The translations under genes were made by a program, and so were the position numbers. A stretch of 5,762 bases of DNA from Lentisphaerota bacterium (lineage in GTDB: Bacteria; Verrucomicrobiota; Kiritimatiellia; RFP12; UBA1067): the NCBI GenBank assembly GCA_022839525.1, contig JALHET010000141.1, positions 1-5,762 on the forward strand. The letters run 5' to 3'. This document shows positions 1-5,286 of the stretch, in pieces. The notes below the pieces were generated by a model. The model did not search any database, was not told where the DNA came from, and worked only from the letters and a program-made list of their open reading frames with translations. Each line of letters opens with the position of its first letter. The first letter of the stretch is position 1.

Positions 1-1
1 C

Positions 2-379
2 CTCGTAATCGTAATCGACCTCAGCCATGTCTTTGAGGGACTTGAGCAGGTTGTTCAGGTCGTTCGGGCGTGCGTTCCAGTCCTGCTCGCCGTATTGCGA
101 GGTGAGCTTGGTGAACAGGGTGGGCGGCTTGGGCGGGTTCTTTTTTTCCGAGCGTGCGGCCGGAGTGGCCGGGGGCGGGGGATACGGGATAAACGTTTCG
201 CCGCCCGCCATGTTGGCTGGCGGCGGCGGCGTCTCTTTGCGGGGCGGCGGCGGCACAAACCCGGCCTCGTCGGAACCGTCGCCATCGAAAAGGTGTGCTC
301 CGCAAACTGTCAGGGCAGTGGTCAGAGCGAGAAGGATCGGGAGTGTCAGGGGGACAGAAGCTGCCAACCGGTTTTTCAT
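2..379 (-). CDS. Proline-rich exported or membrane-anchored protein, N-terminal part (possible DUF4159 family)
   Basis: This is the first 126 codons of a gene whose 3' end lies outside the window. The ATG at 379 has a good Shine-Dalgarno (GAGG, about 6 bases upstream). Residues 1-28 look like a signal peptide or membrane anchor: a basic start (MKNR), a hydrophobic stretch at about 6-25, then VCGA. Cys26 follows L-T-V, a poor lipobox because Val at -1 is unusual, so signal peptidase I cleavage after Ala28 or an uncleaved anchor are alternatives. Residues 42-86 are a proline-rich linker with three PPPP runs. From residue 87 a folded domain begins (LFTKLTSQYGEQDWNARP, then NDLNNLLKSL). This resembles the start of DUF4159 domains, where a short strand and a D-W pair precede a leucine-rich helix, but I assign that only tentatively. 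By inference it acts outside the cytoplasm; its biochemical role is unknown. The gene lies 68 bases downstream of the methyltransferase, in the same orientation. Confidence 0.75.
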   Translation of the reverse strand, partial: MKNRLAASVPLTLPILLALTTALTVCGAHLFDGDGSDEAGFVPPPPRKETPPPPANMAGGETFIPYPPPPATPAARSEKKNPPKPPTLFTKLTSQYGEQDWNARPNDLNNLLKSLKDMAEVDYDYE

Positions 380-422
380 AAGAAACCTCACGCGTTAAGT
401 GACCGTACAAAAGTTCATGTGT

Positions 423-451
423 AGTATCCGACACTGCGGGCAGGAAGTCAA
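423..451 (-). promoter_or_regulatory. Candidate sigma-70 promoter for the proline-rich protein gene
   Basis: On the minus strand, TTGACT (446-451, 5/6 match to the -35 consensus) is followed after exactly 17 bases by GATACT (423-428, 4/6 match to the -10). Transcription would start near 416, giving a leader of about 37 bases before the ATG at 379. The -35 overlaps the stop codon of the upstream methyltransferase. The gene could therefore be expressed on its own even though it follows the methyltransferase closely. Confidence 0.45.
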
Positions 452-1092
452 GCGCGGTCGAATCTGAAAACGTAAATATCGCCGGCCGGGATCAGGGTGT
501 TTGTCCAGCCGTCCTGCTCCATGCCGGAAACGAAAAGCTGCAGGTTTTCGCGGCCCGGATCGGCGATGACCGCATGGCCTCCGGGTGCGCAGAGCGTGCC
601 GGCCGCGCGGATCAGGGCAGGGATGTGGCGGCGTTCGTAAAGCAGGTCGCTGCCGATGACGAGGTCGGCGGGCTGAATGGAGTCGGCCTTGGGTTTGAGA
701 AAAACGTTCCAATCCAATGGCCGGTAACCGATGTGGACGCCGTTCGACTCCGCGTTACGTGAAAGCCATTCGCCGGTGTCGGGGTGGAAGTCCGTGGCGA
801 GGACGTGTGCGCCGAGGCATGCCGCAAGGATCGAGGGCAATCCGAGCCCGCATCCGAGTTCGATGACGCGACGGCCGGAAAGCCCTGTCCGGTGTTCCCA
901 GAGATAGTTTGCGAGGCCATGCGCCGCAGGCCACAGGATGGCATAGTAGGGGATCGCGTCAACGGACTGCGGGTTATGCGCCGCTGCCCGGTCCAAGAGC
1001 GCGTCAAGGTCCGGCGGCGTTTCCATAGCGAGCGTGACGTCGCCGAAGGTGACGGTGTGGCGGCCTTGCGGTGAAGTGGGGTCGCTTTTCAT
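448..1092 (-). CDS. Class I SAM-dependent methyltransferase (Methyltransf_16-like)
   Basis: A complete protein of 214 residues. The ATG at 1092 is preceded by a GGAG Shine-Dalgarno (TTGGAGATTC-ATG). The Rossmann-fold methyltransferase motifs are all visible. The glycine-rich SAM loop is RVIELGCGLG at 75-84, the acidic end of strand 2 is Asp101 (LATD), and strand 4 is DLVIGSDLLYE at 143-153. Near 168-180 a strand-5 region carries the turn APGG and then ADPG. The segment IPYYAILWPAAHGLANYLW at 47-65 before motif I, together with the SDLLYE motif, is typical of Methyltransf_16/METTL-type protein methyltransferases, several of which modify lysines. The substrate cannot be read from sequence; a translation or metabolic protein is plausible but unproven. 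There is no signal peptide, so it is cytoplasmic. It follows rdgC after 134 bases that contain repeat-like sequence. I saw no clear promoter of its own, so read-through from rdgC is possible. Confidence 0.88.
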   Translation of the reverse strand: MKSDPTSPQGRHTVTFGDVTLAMETPPDLDALLDRAAAHNPQSVDAIPYYAILWPAAHGLANYLWEHRTGLSGRRVIELGCGLGLPSILAACLGAHVLATDFHPDTGEWLSRNAESNGVHIGYRPLDWNVFLKPKADSIQPADLVIGSDLLYERRHIPALIRAAGTLCAPGGHAVIADPGRENLQLFVSGMEQDGWTNTLIPAGDIYVFRFDRA

Positions 1093-1097
1093 GAATC

Positions 1098-1235
1098 TCC
1101 AATAGACAACAGGGAACAGTCAACCGAAGAAGTAAAAGACCAGTTTCACCGCTTGGGTGCGGCGTGGCCGGACAGCAGCGCCTTTCTCATCACCTTGATC
1201 ATTGGACATTCCGTGTTGGATATTGGTTATTCATC
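1098..1235. repeat. Degenerate TTGGA(C/T)ATT-type intergenic repeat between rdgC and the methyltransferase
   Basis: On the plus strand the unit TTGGA-Y-ATT occurs at 1202-1210 (TTGGACATT) and 1216-1224 (TTGGATATT), followed by the related ATTGGTTATT at 1222-1231. On the other strand a similar word, CTATTGGAGATT, lies just before the methyltransferase ATG, so the gap is bounded by related words in opposite orientation. The tract is visibly AT-richer than its surroundings. The TAA stop of rdgC (1227-1229) falls inside it. From general familiarity, runs of TTGGATATTGG-like words are common between genes in some Verrucomicrobia/Lentisphaerae-type genomes. No terminator hairpin was seen here. Confidence 0.4.
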
Positions 1236-2333
1236 GGCCGCCGGGCCGATGTGGGCGATCCACTTCCGCATGGCATCCAGCGTTTTCGGCCACTGTTTTG
1301 GGTCGGTGCGCTGGTCGAGGAAGCGGTCGTAAAGGCAGAGCCACGCGGTCCAGAAGGTTTCGGCGGACAGCATGCGCTCCTCGAACTTGCCGGCGGGTTC
1401 GGTCTGCTCGCCTTTGGGCAGCTTGAGCGAGCGGATGGCGAAGTCGGCGTCCATCGTGGCGGAGAAGACCTCGTCGCCGTGGGCGATCACGACCTTGGCG
1501 CGTTTGAGCTTTTTGCCGCAGAAAAGCGCTGTGCCGGCCTCGCGGCTGTTGAGCGGCGTGCCTTTACGCAGCACGGCTTCGTGCGCGCCCTGGCCCTCGC
1601 GGAAAAAGGTGAGCGGGCCTTCGAGCATGACGCCGAATTCGCGGCCGTCGGGCAGGTGGTAGACGCCGCCCTCCTTTTCCCAGGCGAACCAGAGCCATGT
1701 GAGGAAGTCCATGCCGAGCGCGCTCTCGACGGGGGGCTCCAGCGTGGTGTCGGGCGAAAAACTCACAGGCTCGAGATCGTTGGCGTTGACCTGCTTGCGG
1801 CGGAGCGCGGCCGTGTCCGGGGTCAGCAGGATGGGCAGGGTTCCGGCCGTCTCCTTGAAGGCCGGCGACAGGGTGTCGATCTGCTTGTCGGAGAGCGCGG
1901 CGGCGAGCAATAAACCGTTGCGGAAATCAACCACGACCGGGATGCTGCTGAGGGTTGGCGGCATGTTGGGCAGGAGCGACTCCGTGACGCGCTGCTGGAT
2001 CTCGGCTTTCACTGCGCGGGGCAGGAAGTCGGCGTCGCGTGCGCGCAACTCAATATCCTCTTCCAGACTCAGGTGGGCACGCAGGAGGGGGGCGGGAACC
2101 TTCTTTTCGGCCCGCATGAGTTGCGCATGGAGATAGGGCCCGAACAGGCATTTTTCTTCGGTGATCTCGCGGTCGAAGAGATGACGGCCGGTGACCCACC
2201 CGGAGATGGGGTCGCGGTTGAGGGAACTGATCGGCGGCGCGGCGTGTTTCGCGAAAGCGTCGATCAGTCCGGAATCGTAAGCGTGTTGGAGATAAAAGAG
2301 CCGGAAACTCACGGAGCCGCTGTCGAAAGCCAT
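1227..2333 (-). CDS. rdgC: RdgC-like recombination-associated protein
   Basis: A complete protein of 368 residues. The ATG at 2333 has a well-placed GAGG (GATGAGGCAACT-ATG), so the open frame extending upstream to 3371 is not coding. RdgC is a ring-forming DNA-binding protein that, in proteobacteria, coats duplex DNA and limits RecA action. The family layout is visible. Near the N-terminus is a strand, SVSFRLFYL (7-15), then a GWV motif at 45-47. Residues 62-92 resemble the family's segment where a strand precedes P-A-P-L-L-R helices (VPAPLLRAHL, 79-88). After that come a charged helix (about 104-120) ending in LLP, a strand pair VVVDFRNGLLLAA (133-145) and LPILL (166-170). The C-terminal half contains FLTWLWFAWE (210-219), a phrase I associate with non-proteobacterial RdgC-like proteins. 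E. coli RdgC is about 300 residues; the extra length here lies mainly in the C-terminal half. It is transcribed divergently from the hydrolase. Assignment is by pattern recognition, without alignment. Confidence 0.75.
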   Translation of the reverse strand: MAFDSGSVSFRLFYLQHAYDSGLIDAFAKHAAPPISSLNRDPISGWVTGRHLFDREITEEKCLFGPYLHAQLMRAEKKVPAPLLRAHLSLEEDIELRARDADFLPRAVKAEIQQRVTESLLPNMPPTLSSIPVVVDFRNGLLLAAALSDKQIDTLSPAFKETAGTLPILLTPDTAALRRKQVNANDLEPVSFSPDTTLEPPVESALGMDFLTWLWFAWEKEGGVYHLPDGREFGVMLEGPLTFFREGQGAHEAVLRKGTPLNSREAGTALFCGKKLKRAKVVIAHGDEVFSATMDADFAIRSLKLPKGEQTEPAGKFEERMLSAETFWTAWLCLYDRFLDQRTDPKQWPKTLDAMRKWIAHIGPAADE

Positions 2334-2364
2334 AGTTGCCTCATCGGGGTTGGAAAATGTGTGT

Positions 2365-2393
2365 AGGATACCTTCTCCTTGCGCGGATGTCAG
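2365..2393 (-). promoter_or_regulatory. Candidate sigma-70 promoter of rdgC
   Basis: On the minus strand, CTGACA (2388-2393, 5/6 match to -35) is separated by exactly 17 bases from TATCCT (2365-2370, 4/6 match to -10). The predicted start near 2358 gives a leader of about 25 bases, enough to carry the GAGG ribosome binding site before the ATG at 2333. It lies in the 201-base divergent region shared with the hydrolase. No operator palindrome was evident. Confidence 0.5.
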
Positions 2394-2431
2394 CCCGAAA
2401 CCGCGCTGAACGCGCGGCGGCGACTTGCGGC

Positions 2432-2461
2432 TTGAAGGGCAGGGAAGGAACAGGGTATATT
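2432..2461 (+). promoter_or_regulatory. Candidate sigma-70 promoter of the alpha/beta hydrolase gene
   Basis: On the plus strand, TTGAAG (2432-2437, 4/6 match to -35) and TATATT (2456-2461, 5/6 match to -10) are 18 bases apart. Transcription would begin near 2468, about 67 bases before the GTG start. The -10 sits in the 12-mer GGTATATTCTTC (2454-2465), which also occurs on the minus strand upstream of dinB. With the rdgC promoter it forms a back-to-back pair whose -35 elements lie about 40 bases apart. Confidence 0.45.
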
Positions 2462-2534
2462 CTTCGGTATCGGCACGGTTGTTGGGTTCATCGCCGAATG
2501 GATGACGGCGGTGTGAGCCGGGAATGGGATAGCG

Positions 2535-3302
2535 GTGAGATTGTACAGTGAGAGCGATGGTGCGGGTAAGGCCGTCGTGGTTCTCCACGGCCTGATGGGG
2601 TCGTGCGAGAATTGGCGGGGCGTGCGCGCCGCGCTGAAAGACCATTACCGCGTGATTTGCTTCGACCTGCCGAATCACGGCCGGTCGCCTCATGCGGCGC
2701 GCTTCGACCTGCGCAGCATGGGTGACGCGGTGGCCGGATCGATGGATGCCGCGGGCGTGACGCAGGCGGTGGTGATCGGCCATTCGCTGGGCGGCAAAGT
2801 GGCGATGCAGATGGCCTCGGATCACGCCGGCCGGCTCCGGGGGCTGGTGGTGGTGGACATTTCCCCGCGCGCGTTCCAGCCGGTCCAGCTTTTCGTACTG
2901 CGGGCGTGCCTGCAGCTCGACCTCGCGTGCGCGGCGCGGCGCAGCGAGTTGGACGCGGAGCTGGCGCAGTTCGTCCCACAAAGGGAGACGCGCGACTTCC
3001 TGCTCAAGAACGTGGTGCGCGACGCGGAGGGCACGTTCGTCTGGCGCGTGCCGCTCCAAAACCTTATCGACAATTACCATGTGGTGAGCGATGCGTTGCC
3101 GCCGGCCGCGCCTTACGCCGGCCCGTCGCTCTTTATTGCCGGGGGGACGTCGCCCTTCAGGATCAGGAAAGACGAGGCGCTGATCCTCGGGCGGTTTCCG
3201 GAGGCGCAGTTTGTGACTGTCCCCGAGGCCGGCCACCTGGTTCATACGGACCAGCCTCAAGCGTTCGTGACGCACGTCCGGACGTTTCTCGAGAGCCTGT
3301 AG
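2535..3302 (+). CDS. Alpha/beta-hydrolase fold esterase, YbfF/ABHD11 type
   Basis: A complete protein of 255 residues with a GTG start. An in-frame TGA at 2514-2516 and no other start codon before the first strand make GTG at 2535 the only sensible choice; its ribosome binding site is weak (GGGAT). The fold markers appear in order: VVLHGLMGS (15-23, oxyanion loop), FDLPNHGRSP (43-52), the nucleophile elbow GHSLGG with Ser84, VVVDISP with Asp108, FLLK at 155-158, FIAGGTSP (200-207), and AGHLVH with His234. Ser84, Asp108 and His234 form the likely catalytic triad. The PNHGRSP loop, the acid after strand 6 and the GG-x-SP motif match YbfF and ABHD11 carboxylesterases, which cleave short acyl esters or thioesters. 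The length agrees with YbfF (about 254). It is cytoplasmic, with no signal peptide. The physiological substrate is unknown. It is the only plus-strand gene, divergent from rdgC and convergent with dinB. Confidence 0.88.
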   Translation: MRLYSESDGAGKAVVVLHGLMGSCENWRGVRAALKDHYRVICFDLPNHGRSPHAARFDLRSMGDAVAGSMDAAGVTQAVVIGHSLGGKVAMQMASDHAGRLRGLVVVDISPRAFQPVQLFVLRACLQLDLACAARRSELDAELAQFVPQRETRDFLLKNVVRDAEGTFVWRVPLQNLIDNYHVVSDALPPAAPYAGPSLFIAGGTSPFRIRKDEALILGRFPEAQFVTVPEAGHLVHTDQPQAFVTHVRTFLESL

Positions 3303-3335
3303 GCGGCACGCACAGCGTACCTTCTTAAATGGGGA

Positions 3336-3379
3336 GTTGAACGTTGAGAGTTTAAAACGCTCAACGCTCAACGCTTAAC
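3336..3379. repeat. 7-mer-based inverted repeat between convergent hydrolase and dinB genes
   Basis: The plus strand reads as short units: GTTGAAC (3336-3342), GTTGAGA (3343-3349), GTTTAAAAC (3350-3358), then GCTCAAC (3359-3365), GCTCAAC (3366-3372) and GCTTAAC (3373-3379). The two halves are reverse complements, so 3336-3372 forms a 37-base imperfect palindrome centred on 3354. There are two mismatched positions, one of which becomes a G-U wobble in minus-strand RNA. It could fold at the 3' end of either convergent transcript, but there is no T-run after it, so a classical intrinsic terminator is not shown. The TGA stop of dinB (3361-3363) lies inside it. Confidence 0.6.
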
Positions 3380-4560
3380 GTGGTTTTATCGGTTGGCGCG
3401 TTGTACCGGCCAACCGCCCCGTGACCCAGTTTCTCGCGCAACGCGTCTACCGTGCGGCAAAGCTTCTCGCGTTTTTCGCGCGCTTCGGGCGAGGTGTCGA
3501 ACAGCGAGAGTTGCTCGCTTCGGCCGGCGCTGAAACCGCTAACTCCGAAGCCGATCAGCCTCACGGGTTGCACCAGCTTTTCGGCATCGAACAGCCGCAG
3601 CGCCATGGCCCGGAAAGAGAAGTCGTCGCAAACCGCAGTCTCGAAAGGGGCTTGCCGCGTGATGGTGCGGAAGTCGGCCCAGCGCAGTTTTAAACGCCCC
3701 ACGGTCGCATAGTGACCGTGTGCCCGGACACGCCGCCCCACCTCGTCTGCCAACCCTTTCAGCGCTTCCCGCACGGTTTCGCGGTCTTTGCAATCTTCGG
3801 GGAACGTGTGTTCGCGCGACAGGCTCTTCTCCTCGAACAGGGTTTCCACGTCGCGCGCGTCTTCCCCGAAAGCGAGGGCCAGCAGGTGTGACGACAGGCT
3901 CTCCCCCAAGAGCCTGGCCAGATAAGCGGGGTCGGCCTTCTGAATGTCGGCGACGGTTCGGAAGCCTGCGCGTTCCAAAGACTCGCCCGTCACCTTGCCC
4001 ACGCCCCACAGCGCGCGCGCGTTCAGGCCCGCGAGAAACCTCACGACCGCATCGCGCCCTTCCGGGATCACAAACAACCCGTCAGGCTTGGCCTTTTCAC
4101 TGGCCAGTTTTGCCAAGAACTTGTTGTGGGCCACCCCGACCGAAGCGGTGAGGCGCACTTCGGAGAAAATGGCAGCCCGGATCTTTTCGGCGATCGCCCG
4201 CCCGTCGCCGAACAGCGTGCGCGCGCCGGTGACGTCGATGAACGCCTCGTCGATGGATACCGGCTCGACCAGCGGCGAGAACCGCTCGAAGATCGCGAAC
4301 ACCTGTTGTGACGTCTCCTCGTAGCGCGCCATATCGGTTGATACGAAGATCCCGTGGGGACAACGGCGGTAAGCCTCCCGCGAGGGCATGGCGGAACGCA
4401 CGCCGAAGGCCCGCGCCTCATAGGAACAGGTGGATACCACCCCGCGCTGGTCGGGCGGCGCGCCGACGATCACCGGTTTGCCGCGCCACTCGGGATGGTC
4501 ACGCTGTTCGACCGCCGCGAAAAAGGCGTCCATATCGACATGTAAGATACAGCGGCTCAT
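3361..4560 (-). CDS. dinB: DNA polymerase IV (Y-family translesion polymerase)
   Basis: A complete protein of 399 residues. Pol IV copies past damaged bases at low fidelity. Family landmarks: HVDMDAFF at 7-14 with catalytic Asp9 and Phe14 as the expected steric gate; CSYEAR at 45-50, which contacts the incoming nucleotide; VSIDEAFIDV at 101-110 with catalytic Asp104 and Glu105; SVGVAHNKFLAKLASEKAKP at 140-159; and a helix-hairpin-helix thumb region WGVGKV at 185-190. A little-finger domain fills about 240-342. QLSLF at 350-354 is a textbook beta-clamp binding motif, followed by an unusual tail of 45 residues. I chose the ATG at 4560 because Pol IV proteins start a few residues before the first strand. 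A GTG at 4572 in the same frame lies within a terminator stem and adds only four residues. The ribosome binding site is poor. The last residues (TTLSVER) are encoded by the intergenic 7-mer repeat. Confidence 0.95.
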   Translation of the reverse strand: MSRCILHVDMDAFFAAVEQRDHPEWRGKPVIVGAPPDQRGVVSTCSYEARAFGVRSAMPSREAYRRCPHGIFVSTDMARYEETSQQVFAIFERFSPLVEPVSIDEAFIDVTGARTLFGDGRAIAEKIRAAIFSEVRLTASVGVAHNKFLAKLASEKAKPDGLFVIPEGRDAVVRFLAGLNARALWGVGKVTGESLERAGFRTVADIQKADPAYLARLLGESLSSHLLALAFGEDARDVETLFEEKSLSREHTFPEDCKDRETVREALKGLADEVGRRVRAHGHYATVGRLKLRWADFRTITRQAPFETAVCDDFSFRAMALRLFDAEKLVQPVRLIGFGVSGFSAGRSEQLSLFDTSPEAREKREKLCRTVDALREKLGHGAVGRYNAPTDKTTLSVER

Positions 4561-4563
4561 ACC

Positions 4564-4593
4564 AAAAAACACCGCCCCGAAACGGAGCGGTGT
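4564..4593 (-). terminator. Intrinsic terminator at the end of infC
   Basis: On the minus strand an 11-pair stem (7 Watson-Crick pairs ACACCGC/GCGGTGT, one G-U wobble, then three more GC pairs) closes a TTT loop and runs into six T residues (4564-4569). The opposite strand has no T-run on its far side, so it acts on minus-strand transcripts only. It sits 28 bases past the infC stop codon and three bases before the dinB ATG at 4560. It would therefore end the thrS-infC transcript right at the door of dinB. Confidence 0.85.
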
Positions 4594-4602
4594 GTGCGGA
4601 AG

Positions 4603-4608
4603 AATATA
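4603..4608 (-). promoter_or_regulatory. Weak candidate -10 element upstream of dinB
   Basis: TATATT on the minus strand sits within GGTATATTCTTC, the same 12-mer found upstream of the hydrolase. No convincing -35 lies at 16-18 bases. A transcript from it would start near 4596 and run at once into the terminator hairpin, so it would reach dinB only by read-through. It is listed because no better dinB promoter is visible. Confidence 0.2.
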
Positions 4609-4620
4609 CCGGGAGACACA

Positions 4621-5283
4621 TCACTCCGCATCCGGAACAGGTGCCGTCCCCGTCGGCCCGTCAGGCGTTGGAGCCGGAGCGGGCGCCGCTTGCGGCGCTT
4701 CGTGGGCAGGCGCCGGGCGTGGGGCCGGGGCGGGCGGCTTGGGCGCTGCCGATTGTCCTCCCGCTCCCGATTTGACCGGCTTTGCCGCCAGCATACAGCT
4801 CAACGTGCGTCCGATTAATCTCGGCGGCTGTTCGATGACCGATTGGGCGGAGCACTCTTCAATCACCTTTTGCACAACTTCCATCCCCAGCTCTTTGTGC
4901 GCGTTTTCGCGCCCGCGGTACTGGAGGGTCACTTTGACCTTGTGTCCAACAGTGAGGAAATCTTTAATCTGGCGCAGCTTGTGGGCGAGATCGTTGGAGT
5001 CCACGCTGGCGTGGAATTTAATCTCTTTGATCTGCGTCGCCTTCTGGTTTTTGTTCGCCAGCTTGCGCTTGATGCTTTCCTCGTAACGGAATTTGCCGTA
5101 GTCCATGATTTTGCAGACCGGCGGGTCGGCGTTGGGCGAAACCTCCACAAGGTCTAAACCCTGCTGATCCGCGAGGCGTTGCGCGTCACGCGTTGCCATG
5201 ACGCCTAGCATGTCGCCATTGGCGTCAATCACGCGGACATTCGGCACACGGATTTTGAAGTTTACTCGGGTAAACGAAGCGAT
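4621..5283 (-). CDS. infC: Translation initiation factor IF-3, AUC start, Pro/Ala-rich tail
   Basis: The protein is 220 residues if started at AUC (5281-5283). IF3 binds the 30S subunit, keeps 50S off and checks the start codon and initiator tRNA. The conserved N-terminus RVNFKIRVPNVRVID (6-20) extends upstream of the first conventional start codon (GTG at 5247). An in-frame TGA (5287-5289) lies inside the Shine-Dalgarno, so the start must lie between the two. AUC, six bases after GGAGG, is the only well-placed codon. The N-domain covers about 1-75, with the conserved CKIMDYGKFRYE at 57-68. A lysine-rich linker (about 71-82) leads to the C-domain, with IKEIKFHASVDSNDL (85-99) and KVTLQYRGRENAHKELG (117-133). 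Residues 172-220 form a low-complexity Ala/Pro tail absent from E. coli IF3 (180 residues). It lies 92 bases after thrS. AUC initiation suggests the family's autoregulation, in which IF3 represses its own message by rejecting non-AUG starts. Confidence 0.95.
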   Translation of the reverse strand: MASFTRVNFKIRVPNVRVIDANGDMLGVMATRDAQRLADQQGLDLVEVSPNADPPVCKIMDYGKFRYEESIKRKLANKNQKATQIKEIKFHASVDSNDLAHKLRQIKDFLTVGHKVKVTLQYRGRENAHKELGMEVVQKVIEECSAQSVIEQPPRLIGRTLSCMLAAKPVKSGAGGQSAAPKPPAPAPRPAPAHEAPQAAPAPAPTPDGPTGTAPVPDAE

Positions 5284-5286
5284 AGC

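Noticed and set aside
140..146. A slippery heptamer A-AAA-AAG in frame in the proline-rich gene (part of a run of seven A on the minus strand), possible -1 frameshift.
   Set aside because: GAA-AAA-AAG is an ordinary Glu-Lys-Lys string, no stem-loop or Shine-Dalgarno-like stimulator is evident nearby, and the -1 frame ends after about 40 codons with no recognisable sequence.
299..313. Lipoprotein signal (lipobox) in the proline-rich protein.
   Set aside because: The residues before Cys26 are L-T-V; Val at -1 does not fit the usual Gly/Ala/Ser, so lipoprotein status is not supported.
1164..1913. A plus-strand open frame of 249 codons antisense to rdgC.
   Set aside because: It shadows the RdgC coding frame, has no recognisable domain or ribosome binding site, and reads through the repeat at its start.
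2334..3371. A long open frame extends rdgC upstream by 346 codons, suggesting a fused 714-residue protein.
   Set aside because: It lies antisense to the hydrolase, is rich in Arg/His/Pro as expected of a GC-rich shadow, and the ATG at 2333 has its own Shine-Dalgarno and promoter.
4570..4572. GTG as the dinB start codon, adding four residues.
   Set aside because: It lies in the paired stem of the terminator without a ribosome binding site, and Pol IV proteins normally begin close to the HVDMD strand, as the ATG at 4560 gives.
4430..5086. A plus-strand open frame of 218 codons across dinB, the terminator and infC.
   Set aside because: It crosses two clear minus-strand genes and a terminator hairpin; its Gly/Ala-rich middle is the complement of the IF3 tail.
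5245..5247. GTG as the infC start codon.
   Set aside because: It would remove the conserved RVNFKIR segment and has no Shine-Dalgarno at the proper distance; the ATC further upstream has both.
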